Positions 1-7,433 of a stretch of 64,000 nt of DNA are shown here, piece by piece (the first letter of the stretch is position 1; every line of letters starts with the position of its first letter). A model generated the notes under the pieces. The model ran no database searches and was not told where the DNA came from. It worked only from the letters and a program-made list of their open reading frames with translations. The stretch covers positions 186,001 to 250,000 of the forward strand of contig NZ_MKXO01000001.1 in the NCBI RefSeq assembly GCF_001766415.1. The letters run 5' to 3'. Origin of the DNA: Exiguobacterium aurantiacum (GTDB taxonomy: Bacteria > Bacillota > Bacilli > Exiguobacteriales > Exiguobacteriaceae). Position numbers and translations under genes: made by a program.

Positions 1-1
1 T

Positions 2-175
2 TATCGAAAAAACGTACCTCTCCCCACATCGCGTGAGGAATTTGAGGTACGCTCGTCGCTGCTCAATATTTTGTCAGATGTGAAGAGTTACTTGATCTTG
101 AAAGAACGGTACATTCTCCTGTTACAGGAACATGGCCATCCCCGACAAAAACGTGCTAAGCAAGAAGATTGATAC
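2..175 (+). CDS. possible C-terminal end of an upstream gene (partial)
   Basis: A reading frame is open from the left edge to a TGA at 173-175 and would encode about 57 residues of a protein that starts outside the window. The central part alternates hydrophobic and charged residues (LLNILSDVKSYLILKERY), as in an amphipathic helix. I do not recognise it. Its last 54 bases run antisense to prli42, so the tail could simply be a shadow. The call is weak without the upstream sequence. Confidence 0.3.
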
Positions 176-232
176 GATGACGACGACGCCGATTTGAATG
201 ATGCGTTGTCGTTTTTGTTGTTTTTTTCTCAT
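122..232 (-). CDS. prli42: stressosome-associated miniprotein Prli42
   Basis: A 36-residue protein with a basic N-terminus (RKKQQKRQR), one membrane helix at about residues 13-31 and the C-terminal signature LSGMAMFL. Both the size and the ending match the Prli42 family of Bacilli, which in Listeria anchors the stressosome at the membrane. The start is the ATG at 232, behind GGAGGA. A longer frame upstream has no ribosome site and would pass through the promoter. Location next to a YqjE-type peptidase and rnz also fits Bacillus order. Membrane topology and family are read from the sequence; a stressosome role here is inferred from the family. Confidence 0.8.
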   Translation of the reverse strand: MRKKQQKRQRIIQIGVVVIVSIFLLSTFLSGMAMFL

Positions 233-260
233 GAGGATCCTCCAAAACGTGTTTGACCTT

Positions 261-289
261 ATTGTACAGAATGGAAAAGGTTCGTGCAA
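261..289 (-). promoter_or_regulatory. sigma-A-type promoter of prli42
   Basis: On the minus strand a -35 box TTGCAC (284-289) and a -10 box TACAAT (261-266) are separated by 17 bases and lie about 30 bases upstream of the prli42 ATG. A TATAAT on the plus strand at 305-310 may serve the divergent peptidase gene, although its -35 is poor. Confidence 0.6.
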
Positions 290-343
290 ACGACATGAGT
301 TTGTTATAATGACCAAGAAATGTTTGGATGGAGGGATGTTTTT

Positions 344-1474
344 ATGGTAAACGAGACACGTGTGCTGGACACATTTTTACAGTTGGTCAGCATCGATTCA
401 GAGACAAAAGAAGAAGCGGTCATCTGTGAGCATTTAAAGTCGGTCTTCACAGAACTCGGATGTGACGTCTACGAAGACGACGCATCGACAAAAACTGCGC
501 ATTCAGGAAACAATCTTATCGTCACGTTGGCTGCGACGAAACAGGGCGTTGACCCGATTTACTTCACGGCCCACATGGATACGGTCACACCAGGTAAAGG
601 CATCAAAACGAGTATTAAAGACGGTTATATCGTCACGGATGGGACGACGATTCTCGGTGCCGACGACAAGACGGGTCTTACAGCGATGATCGAACTCGTT
701 CGGGTCTTGAAAGAGGAGGCAATTCCACACGGTCAGATCCAGTTCGTCATCACGGTCGGTGAAGAATCGGGTCTCGTCGGTGCGAAAGTGCTCGACCTCT
801 CGAAAATCGATGCGAAATTCGGTTTCGCACTCGACTCGGACGGACCGGTCGGCGATATTATCGTGGCAGCTCCAACCCAAGCAAAAGTGAACGCGAAAAT
901 TTACGGGAAGACGGCCCACGCCGGTGTCGCCCCAGAAAAAGGCGTCTCGGCGATTCAAATCGCAGCGAAAGCGATCGCAAAAATGAAGCTCGGCCGGATC
1001 GATGAAGAGACGACGGCTAACATCGGACGCTTCGAAGGCGGCCGCGCGACGAATATCGTCTGTGATTACGTCGAAGTGCTCGCCGAGGCCCGTTCGCTTA
1101 TCCACGATAAGATGGAAGCGCAAGCCGAAGCGATGAAGCAAGCGTATATCGAAGCGGCTGAGACGCACGGTGGTCGTGCTGAAGTCGAGATTGACATCAT
1201 GTACCCGGGCTTCAAGTTCGAAGAAGGCGACGAGGTCGTCGAAGTGGCGAAGTCAGCCGCGACAGCGATTGGACGTCCGATTCGTATCCTTCATTCGGGC
1301 GGGGGCTCAGATGCGAACGTGATCGCCGGTGGAGGCATTCCGACGGTTAACCTTGCGGTCGGGTATGAAGAAATCCATACGACGAACGAACGCATGCCAC
1401 TCGTCGAACTGTATAAGTTGATTGAACTCGTTGTTGAAATTGTCGAGCAAGTCGCAACACGGGAAACAAACTAA
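344..1474 (+). CDS. M20 family zinc peptidase, YqjE/PepT-like
   Basis: A 376-residue cytosolic metallopeptidase of the M20 family, closest in feel to B. subtilis YqjE (tripeptidase-like). Visible motifs are HMDT at 77-80 (first metal ligand), GADDK at 105-109 (bridging Asp), EES at 140-142 (catalytic Glu and metal ligand) and a late GGGSDAN segment. A dimerisation lid domain sits between about 180 and 290. The start is the ATG at 344 with GGAGGG 8 bases upstream; an in-frame ATG at 320 has no ribosome site. It is transcribed divergently from prli42. The exact peptide substrate cannot be read from the sequence. Confidence 0.9.
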   Translation: MVNETRVLDTFLQLVSIDSETKEEAVICEHLKSVFTELGCDVYEDDASTKTAHSGNNLIVTLAATKQGVDPIYFTAHMDTVTPGKGIKTSIKDGYIVTDGTTILGADDKTGLTAMIELVRVLKEEAIPHGQIQFVITVGEESGLVGAKVLDLSKIDAKFGFALDSDGPVGDIIVAAPTQAKVNAKIYGKTAHAGVAPEKGVSAIQIAAKAIAKMKLGRIDEETTANIGRFEGGRATNIVCDYVEVLAEARSLIHDKMEAQAEAMKQAYIEAAETHGGRAEVEIDIMYPGFKFEEGDEVVEVAKSAATAIGRPIRILHSGGGSDANVIAGGGIPTVNLAVGYEEIHTTNERMPLVELYKLIELVVEIVEQVATRETN

Positions 1475-1503
1475 AAAAAAGAGCCGACGCTAAGTCGGCT
1501 CTT
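1473..1503. terminator. terminator between convergent genes
   Basis: An 8-bp perfect stem (gagccgac/gtcggctc, 1481-1501) has a run of eight A on its left side, so it is a classic intrinsic terminator for the minus-strand gene at 1521-1694. It may also stop the plus-strand peptidase transcript, where the T-run is short. Confidence 0.8.
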
Positions 1504-1520
1504 CCTATGTGTTCGTGTGT

Positions 1521-1694
1521 TTATGCGGCGAACTCCAACGATTCTAAGACGAGTTCGTCTGAGCAGTGAAGTTCGGTCGCTATGTCGTGAATTCGGATCG
1601 AGGTGCCTGCATCTTGTTGGTGTTTGCGATTCATTGAAGTCGCTCGTTCCCGAATCACTTCATACAAAGCATCGGAATGTTCAACTTTATTCAT
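1521..1694 (-). CDS. small hypothetical protein, 57 aa
   Basis: A 57-residue acidic, soluble protein beginning MNKVEHSDALYEVIRERA and ending LESLEFAA. It reads as a coherent helical protein, and its gene fills the otherwise empty space between the peptidase and rnz. An AAGGATGTG ribosome site lies upstream of the ATG at 1694, and a good minus-strand terminator follows the stop. I do not recognise the family. The pattern IHDIATELHCSDELVLESL is loosely reminiscent of a small helix-turn-helix module, but this is only an impression. Confidence 0.65.
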   Translation of the reverse strand: MNKVEHSDALYEVIRERATSMNRKHQQDAGTSIRIHDIATELHCSDELVLESLEFAA

Positions 1695-1768
1695 CACGGA
1701 TCACATCCTTTTCAACGAGTGACTCAAGTATAGCATGGATTAGGCTAGCAGAAAGGACAAATATATTT

Positions 1769-2674
1769 ATGAAGTTACATTTTTTAGGAACTGGTTCAGG
1801 CATGCCTTCGAAACAACGGAACGTTTCCGGGCTCGCACTCACATTGCCTAAACAGACGTGGCTGATCGATTGCGGGGAGGCGACCCAGCACCAGATTCTC
1901 CATACCACGATCAAACCGCGAAAAGTATCGGCTGTTTGGATCACGCATCTACACGGGGACCATGTCTTCGGGTTGCCAGGTTTCTTATCGACGCGTTCCG
2001 CCCTCGACGGAAAGGATCCGCTCACGCTGTACGGACCGCGTGGCATCAAGCAATGGCTCGAGCTGACGTTGAAACTGACCGGTTCATATTTAGGCTATGA
2101 CCTGACGATTGTCGAATATGAGGACGGGGACACGTTTGAGCAAGACGGTCACCTCGTCACGGTGCGGAAGCTCGCGCATCGCTTTCCATCTTACGGGTTT
2201 CGCATCGAGGCACCGGCGCGTCCGGGGACGCTCCTCGTCGACAAAGTGAGAGCACTCGGTATTCCGAGCGGTCCAATCTATCGGACAATCAAACAAGCAG
2301 ACACGTTTGAATTTGCAGGGAAAACATACGCGTCTAAAGAATATGTCACAGAATCGGTCCGTGGAGCGATTGTCGCCATCTTAGGGGATACGACTCCGTG
2401 CGAGAATGCATTCGTGCTCGCACAAGCTGCCGACGTTCTTGTCCACGAGGCGACGTTTATGCAAGGGGAGTCAAAACTTGCGAGACAGTACGGTCACTCG
2501 ACGACGGTCGAAGCCGCAAGGCTCGCGAACAAGGCGGGCGCGGGCCGATTGATCGTCACCCATATCTCGGCCCGCTATCAAGGCCGGGAAGCAGAATTTG
2601 AGGCCGAGGTCGTGTCTGGGTTTGCGGATAGCCATGTGGCAACCGACTTTTCCGAGTTTATAGTGGGGGATTGA
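1769..2674 (+). CDS. rnz: ribonuclease Z
   Basis: A 301-residue tRNA 3'-end endonuclease of the metallo-beta-lactamase fold. It trims precursor tRNAs that lack an encoded CCA. The metal-binding motif HLHGDH is at residues 60-65; a later GDT (ILGDTTPCENA), HEATF and the C-terminal THISARY segment supply the remaining ligands. Length matches the short bacterial form. The start is the ATG at 1769 (AAAGGA about 11 bases upstream, MKLHFLGTGSG); the frame is open further upstream but that part lies over the 57-aa gene. It begins the transcription unit that continues into the ECF transporter genes, with one base between rnz and the next gene. Confidence 0.95.
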   Translation: MKLHFLGTGSGMPSKQRNVSGLALTLPKQTWLIDCGEATQHQILHTTIKPRKVSAVWITHLHGDHVFGLPGFLSTRSALDGKDPLTLYGPRGIKQWLELTLKLTGSYLGYDLTIVEYEDGDTFEQDGHLVTVRKLAHRFPSYGFRIEAPARPGTLLVDKVRALGIPSGPIYRTIKQADTFEFAGKTYASKEYVTESVRGAIVAILGDTTPCENAFVLAQAADVLVHEATFMQGESKLARQYGHSTTVEAARLANKAGAGRLIVTHISARYQGREAEFEAEVVSGFADSHVATDFSEFIVGD

Positions 2675-2675
2675 T

Positions 2676-3566
2676 GTGACAATACAACTATACGTTTGGC
2701 TAGGTTTCATCGTCATCAGCCTGTTGCTAGGTGTAAGATTGAATCAGTTGAAAGAACCAGAACCGAACTTTTTCGCCAAGTTCTTATTCTACTCGTTGCT
2801 CGGAATCGTTTCGTTTCCGATCGGCGGGTTTCATATCCCAATCGGATTTTTGATGTCATTCTTGTTCTTTCCAAAACGAAACAGCCGGTATAAATGGTAC
2901 GGGGCACTCGTCGGCTTCTTCTTCTTCATCGTTTTACTGTTCGTACCTTTGTTCGACCAATCCGAATTCCGGGCCGAATCTCAACAAATCGGGCCGGTGT
3001 CGGTGCAAGACGAGTCGTTCGACCGGATGACAGATACGATTTTACGCCGGATCAACGGCGAGGTGATCAAGCTCGATCGTAGCAAGATGATTGTCGACCG
3101 GGACGGTGAACTGCAATCACTCGAGTATTTGCTCATGGTCGAACGCAGCAGCTCGTTCCAGCAAATCCGCATCAACTATGACGACTCAGGGGAACTTGAA
3201 TATCGTCAAGTCGATGAGATGAACAAAGGTTCCGGCCGAGCCTTTTTCGAGAAGCTCGTCGACTTCGAACACGTGATCGAAGCCGTACGAGGGACAGCGT
3301 GGGAAGACTTTGCCAAACAAGTCGAGGCACCGCTCTTGCAGCTCTCATTTGATGGACTGTACGACATGTACACGTTCGAGAACGAAGCGATGCTCATGAT
3401 CAACCGGGACGGACGAATCGTCAAATTCTGGCTCCAGCGCGAACCCGTGCTCGCCAACAGTATTCAATTGACCGGTTTGACCCGTGAAGGCAGAACGACA
3501 GGCGAAAAATATACGATTCTTTACAACTACTCCATTCACCAACGAGAGGATTTGACGGATCAATGA
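2676..3566 (+). CDS. hypothetical membrane protein
   Basis: A 296-residue protein of unknown function. The first 95 residues hold three or four hydrophobic helices (about 5-20, 34-50, 55-67 and 74-93); the remaining 200 residues look like an extracytoplasmic soluble domain rich in charged residues. The GTG start at 2676 has GGGGGA 5 bases upstream and follows the rnz stop by one base. Its 3' end overlaps the DUF4430 lipoprotein gene by 4 bases, so translation is probably coupled. Position suggests a link with the ECF transporter, but nothing in the sequence proves it. Confidence 0.75.
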   Translation: MTIQLYVWLGFIVISLLLGVRLNQLKEPEPNFFAKFLFYSLLGIVSFPIGGFHIPIGFLMSFLFFPKRNSRYKWYGALVGFFFFIVLLFVPLFDQSEFRAESQQIGPVSVQDESFDRMTDTILRRINGEVIKLDRSKMIVDRDGELQSLEYLLMVERSSSFQQIRINYDDSGELEYRQVDEMNKGSGRAFFEKLVDFEHVIEAVRGTAWEDFAKQVEAPLLQLSFDGLYDMYTFENEAMLMINRDGRIVKFWLQREPVLANSIQLTGLTREGRTTGEKYTILYNYSIHQREDLTDQ

Positions 3567-3976
3567 AAAAATTGCTCATCATGAGTGTGATGATACCTTT
3601 ATTGGCAGCTTGTGCTGGAGAAGAGACGTCGAACGGACAAAGTGAGTCTTGTGACGTCGAACCGACGATTTCCGTTTACGACGCGTCGACGGAAGAGACG
3701 TTGTACCATGAGAAAAGTGTCTGCCTAGAGGATGGGGCGACGGTGCTCGATGCCCTCAAGGCGACAGAATTGCCGATTGATTCGGTCGGAAGCGGGGAGA
3801 TGACCTACGTCACGGCAATCGACGGGATACAAGAAAAATCAGCCGGTCAGTCATCTGGCTGGGTGTATGCCTTTAACGGCAGCCCTGGCGATGAAGGGGC
3901 GGCTGCAAAAGAAGTCGAGTCCACCGATATTATCCAATGGCGGTTTGAAGAAGATGCGATTTCTTTCTTCGAATGA
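3563..3976 (+). CDS. DUF4430 lipoprotein (transcobalamin-like C-terminal domain)
   Basis: A 137-residue lipoprotein. A lipobox LAAC at 14-17 makes Cys17 the likely lipidated residue, anchoring it outside the membrane. The mature part ends in a DUF4430-type domain (SSGWVYAFNGSPGDEGAAAKEVESTDIIQWRFEE), a fold related to the C-terminal domain of vitamin B12 carriers. Such proteins are often coded beside ECF transporters, as here. Inference: an accessory substrate-capture protein for the transporter encoded by the next three genes. Its start overlaps the preceding gene by 4 bases and its end overlaps the T-component gene by 23. Confidence 0.75.
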   Translation: MKKLLIMSVMIPLLAACAGEETSNGQSESCDVEPTISVYDASTEETLYHEKSVCLEDGATVLDALKATELPIDSVGSGEMTYVTAIDGIQEKSAGQSSGWVYAFNGSPGDEGAAAKEVESTDIIQWRFEEDAISFFE

Positions 3977-4631
3977 GGCGGATTGGGAGCGTAGACATGC
4001 TGTCACGCTCCTTTTCTTTCTACTCGTCCATCTGTACGTCTTGATCCATGTGAACGGTTCGTTAAGTCTGCTCGCCGGGCTGGTCTTGTTGTTACTGTTG
4101 GAGCGGCGCTTTCCCGTCGCGATGCTCGGTCTGCTTGTCGCGTTCGCGCTGATCTCGCTCGCACCGATTTTGCTCCAGTGGGACGTCTCCATCCGTGCGC
4201 TCAGCGACCAAATTGTCCGCTTGGCGACGTTTTTATTCGGAATGGTTTGGGCGAGCCGTTTCATGCGATTAGAACGGCTATTGCCGCTCTTGCGACGCTT
4301 TCCGCAATCGACCCGGTTGCTATACGGTGCTTGGGCGCTCGTCCCGTCCATGGAACGGGCCATCCGTTTGTCGCTCCGCAGTCACCAGCGACAAGACTGG
4401 CGAGAAGCGATCGTCGTCGGGATTGACAGCCAGCGCCGTGAACCCGTTTACGCGTTGCCGCGCCTACGTTCATTCCAAGGCGATGATCTCGTTCATCTGT
4501 TCATCCTGTTTAGTTGCTTTGTGGCGGCGCTTAAGTGGTCACCACTCATCTGGTTGCTTTACCCGTATTTGACGAAAGGAGGTGTGCGAGATGCGTTGGT
4601 TATCCTCAGAGCACGGACGTCAGCAAATTGA
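3954..4631 (+). CDS. ECF transporter T component (EcfT-like permease)
   Basis: A 225-residue integral membrane protein with about five hydrophobic helices in its first and last thirds and a charged cytoplasmic stretch between them (RLERLLPLLRRFP, SLRSHQRQDW), as expected for the coupling helices of ECF T proteins that dock on the ATPases. The start at the ATG 3954 overlaps the lipoprotein gene; its ribosome site is weak (GAAG), so translational coupling is likely. It overlaps the ATPase gene by 41 bases. Assignment rests on topology and on its place between lipoprotein, ATPase and S-type genes, not on a clear signature. Confidence 0.7.
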   Translation: MRFLSSNEADWERRHAVTLLFFLLVHLYVLIHVNGSLSLLAGLVLLLLLERRFPVAMLGLLVAFALISLAPILLQWDVSIRALSDQIVRLATFLFGMVWASRFMRLERLLPLLRRFPQSTRLLYGAWALVPSMERAIRLSLRSHQRQDWREAIVVGIDSQRREPVYALPRLRSFQGDDLVHLFILFSCFVAALKWSPLIWLLYPYLTKGGVRDALVILRARTSAN

Positions 4632-5553
4632 GGAGTGGGTCGCTTCAGAGCGGGCCCATATCGTCAATCTCGATGACCCGCTCGCCGGTTCGGTCGCCTC
4701 ACTGCTCGCCGGTGATGATGCGATGCGCGGCGCCGAACTGGCAGCGCTCTTGCAAATCGATCATCTGTCCAAAAAACGATTTGATGAATGCTCGAGCGGA
4801 GAACAACAACTCGTTCGAATCGCTCACGTGCTCGGCGAAAATCCCGATGCGCTCGTTCTCATCGAGCCGTTCCGTTATCTCGATCGATTCCGAAGCGAAC
4901 ACTTGTCGATGCTGCTTCGGCGGCTAGGACAGCTCGGGATTAGCGTCGCTTATACGGACCGGTCGCGTGAAGGCGGTGCAACACATGCGTTCACGGTCGT
5001 AAAGTCGTCTAGTGAAGCATCGATTAACGTCAAAGACGTGTCCTATCGTCATCCGTTGCAACCCGCCTACGCGGTCGAACACGTGTCGTACCGGTCTGAC
5101 GGACCAGGGTTAACGGTGTGCATCGGGACGAACGGCAGTGGCAAGTCGACACTCCTAGAACTGATGGCGAAGAGTCTGCGTCCGCTATACGGGAAAGTGA
5201 AGTTATCAGAGCGGCCGCTCTATCTTCCGGCAGACCCCGAGTACGGGCCGTTCCCAAAATCGTTGAATCGACGGGTCGAACAGTTGCAGGCGGTACTCGC
5301 GTCCACGTCGTCACTCATCGTCCTCGACGAGCCGACGGTCGGACTGTCGGAGAACGAACGCGACGCCTTCGTTGCGGCAATCGTACAAAAAGCCGAGACG
5401 GCGCGTGTTTTATGTGCGACCCACGATGAACGCTTGATTGCGGCGGCAGGTCATGTCTTATGTATGGCGAGCGGAGCGGTCGTGTTTGACGGCACGCGCG
5501 AACAGTACGTGGATCGGAGTACGTTATGGTCACTTACGTCCTCGCCCTCATAA
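4591..5553 (+). CDS. fused double ECF ATPase with one complete ATP site
   Basis: A 320-residue protein made of two ABC ATPase halves. The first half (about 1-140) lacks a Walker A lysine: the expected P-loop reads NLDDPLAGSVAS. Its Walker B is altered to LVLIEP and the switch His is absent, but it keeps a signature-like SSGEQ at 68-72. The second half has Walker A GTNGSGKST at 179-187, LDEP at 245-248 and THD at 277-279 but no LSGGQ signature (SLNRRVEQ stands there). Together they can make one composite ATP site. The ATG at 4591 has AAAGGAGG 8 bases upstream. It would energise the neighbouring T and S components. Confidence 0.85.
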   Translation: MRWLSSEHGRQQIEEWVASERAHIVNLDDPLAGSVASLLAGDDAMRGAELAALLQIDHLSKKRFDECSSGEQQLVRIAHVLGENPDALVLIEPFRYLDRFRSEHLSMLLRRLGQLGISVAYTDRSREGGATHAFTVVKSSSEASINVKDVSYRHPLQPAYAVEHVSYRSDGPGLTVCIGTNGSGKSTLLELMAKSLRPLYGKVKLSERPLYLPADPEYGPFPKSLNRRVEQLQAVLASTSSLIVLDEPTVGLSENERDAFVAAIVQKAETARVLCATHDERLIAAAGHVLCMASGAVVFDGTREQYVDRSTLWSLTSSPS

Positions 5554-6071
5554 CCGCGTTCGCACTTTTGTCGAAGTTTGAGCGGACGAAGTCACCTATT
5601 TCTGTATTGACGCAGCTTCTTGCGCTCGCCGTCATCGGACGGTGGCTTTTCATGGCCATCCCGAACGTGCAACCGACGACCGCACTATTGATACTGACCG
5701 CGCTCTATTTTGGATGGACGAGTGCAGGCATGCTCGCTTTATTCGTCCCGATTTTATCGGGACTTTTACTCGGCCTCGGTCCGTTCGTTTTGTATCAGTT
5801 TCTCGGTTGGCTGCTCGTGATCACGCTCGTTTACTTGTTACGACCGGTCTTGTTGCGGTCGCGCATGTTACTTTGGTCAATCGGGCTCGGCTCTGGTTTT
5901 TTATTCGGCTGGACGACGAACTTGTCGTTCGCGGAAGTGATTGGAGCCGACTTTATCAAATTGCTCATTCTTAGCTTGCCGTTCGATCTGGCGCATGGAA
6001 TCGCAAACGTCTTCTTTTTGATCGTCCTACATGATTTATTCGTTCGCATATTTGTCCGAGAAGACGGGTAA
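5526..6071 (+). CDS. ECF transporter S component, probable vitamin binding subunit
   Basis: A 181-residue protein with about five or six membrane helices and a conserved-looking loop IPNVQPTTALL after the second helix, typical of S components that bind the substrate in the membrane. It overlaps the ATPase gene by 28 bases. Placed with the DUF4430 lipoprotein, a T protein and the fused ATPase, it probably gives the transporter its specificity. Cobalamin or cobinamide is my best guess, because DUF4430 resembles B12-carrier domains. No B12 riboswitch is visible upstream, so the substrate stays open. Confidence 0.7.
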   Translation: MVTYVLALITAFALLSKFERTKSPISVLTQLLALAVIGRWLFMAIPNVQPTTALLILTALYFGWTSAGMLALFVPILSGLLLGLGPFVLYQFLGWLLVITLVYLLRPVLLRSRMLLWSIGLGSGFLFGWTTNLSFAEVIGADFIKLLILSLPFDLAHGIANVFFLIVLHDLFVRIFVREDG

Positions 6072-6103
6072 ACATGAGTACTACTCGAGTGAGGTGGTTG
6101 AGC

Positions 6104-6430
6104 ATGGGCGGATACGTCAATATGTATGAGATCGGTTTGCTTCTCTTCATCGGACTATTGTTTATGGCCGTCAATATCTTCTTGATGTCGCGTCGGCTCA
6201 TTCGGACACGATACGCGATGTTGAGCATCCTCGCTTCTAGCGTCTGGCCGGCACTGATGATCGTCTTGTCCGTTCAAAACGTCAATCTTCTCGAGGAGCT
6301 ACGAGCCCGAACGGTCACACTTGAAGCCGTGTTCGCCTGGTCTCTCGTCGTCACGACGGCGCTCATGACGGTGATACCAGCTTTTATCTTTATTCGACGT
6401 CTGATTCAGCTGTCACGCCATGGCGACTGA
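6104..6430 (+). CDS. small hypothetical membrane protein
   Basis: A 108-residue protein with three predicted membrane helices (about 7-24, 37-54 and 75-97 from the chosen start). Last gene of the rnz/ECF run. The ATG at 6104 has GAGGTGG 6 bases upstream and is preferred over ATG 6074, which lies three bases after the previous stop without a ribosome site. Family not recognised. It could be an accessory subunit of the transporter or unrelated. Confidence 0.65.
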   Translation: MGGYVNMYEIGLLLFIGLLFMAVNIFLMSRRLIRTRYAMLSILASSVWPALMIVLSVQNVNLLEELRARTVTLEAVFAWSLVVTTALMTVIPAFIFIRRLIQLSRHGD

Positions 6431-6442
6431 TTCCTCAACCTA

Positions 6443-6484
6443 AACAAGCAGAGCGACTCAAACGTTTGAGTCGCTCTGCTTGTT
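6443..6484. terminator. bidirectional terminator, 21-bp perfect palindrome
   Basis: A perfect inverted repeat with 21-base arms (aacaagcagagcgactcaaac and its complement) lies between convergent genes. It ends both the ECF run and the SDR gene. Confidence 0.9.
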
Positions 6485-6490
6485 TTAGAT

Positions 6491-7285
6491 TTAAGATGTC
6501 GGGAGCTGTTCGACCGAGGCATCTGTCGGTTTTTGGAATCGACGTAAAATTTCGAGACTGACCGCTCGCGGCATAATTTTCGCGAGTCCGACGAGCGCTT
6601 GGTTCGACAAGCCTGGGATGATGACCCGTTTATTTTTCATGACGCCCTTATAACCGAAGAAAGCGACGAGATGAGACGGCATTTTCGATACCATCATTTC
6701 ACTGCCGGCCCGGTTAAAGAAACCGGTGTCGGTCGGACCCGGGCAAAGGACGCTGACGTTTACGCCTGTGCCTTTCGTCTCGGCATGGAGCGCTTCTGTG
6801 AGTGATAAGACATACGCTTTCGTCGCGTAATAGACGGCCATATACGGTCCCGGCTGGAATGCGGCGACAGATGCGACGTTTAAGACGTAGCCGTGATTGC
6901 GGGCGACCATGTCAGGCAAGTACGCTTTCGTCAACTCGGTCAAGGCGTTGACGTTCAACCGGACCTCTTCGGCCTCAGTTTCCGCATCGAGCTCGATAAA
7001 CTCGCCGGCCGTACCGAAACCAGCGTTGTTGATTAAAAAATCGACCGTGAGCCCGGCGTCGTCAATCGCGTTCGTCAACCGTTTCACGGCGTTGTGTTCA
7101 GACAGGTCGAGTGCGAATACGTGCACGTTAATCGTGTATCGTTTTTCAAGCACTTTTTTGAGTTCATGTAACCGTGGCTCGCTACGAGCTACGAGAATAC
7201 AGTCAAATCCATCTCGGGCCGCTAAGACGGCGAGATCTAGGCCGATGCCAGTCGAGGCACCGGTAATCAAGGCTGTTTTTGTCAA
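6491..7285 (-). CDS. short-chain dehydrogenase/reductase
   Basis: A 264-residue classical SDR oxidoreductase. The Rossmann motif GASTGIG lies at 9-15, NNAG at 86-89, the catalytic Ser at 139 and YxxxK at 152-156, with the PGPTDT segment after the last strand. It should use NAD(P)H to reduce a carbonyl or oxidise an alcohol; the substrate is unknown. I place the start at the TTG at 7285 because GAAGGAG sits 9 bases upstream; the in-frame TTG at 7303 lies inside that ribosome site. Single-gene unit with its own terminator. Confidence 0.88.
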   Translation of the reverse strand: MTKTALITGASTGIGLDLAVLAARDGFDCILVARSEPRLHELKKVLEKRYTINVHVFALDLSEHNAVKRLTNAIDDAGLTVDFLINNAGFGTAGEFIELDAETEAEEVRLNVNALTELTKAYLPDMVARNHGYVLNVASVAAFQPGPYMAVYYATKAYVLSLTEALHAETKGTGVNVSVLCPGPTDTGFFNRAGSEMMVSKMPSHLVAFFGYKGVMKNKRVIIPGLSNQALVGLAKIMPRAVSLEILRRFQKPTDASVEQLPTS

Positions 7286-7433
7286 AATCGTCCACTCCTT
7301 CAATTAAAAAGTCATACATTGTTACTGATTTCTTCACCAGTTGTTAAATTCCTGCTTCGTCGACACGCTTGAACGTGTGCTAAAGTATATCAAGAATATG
7401 TGATTAGACTCACAAAGTCAGGAGAAAAAACAG

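Noticed and set aside
503-1168. 221-codon minus-strand frame opposite the M20 peptidase
   Set aside because: Arg/Phe/Asp-rich shadow of the peptidase codons without family features.
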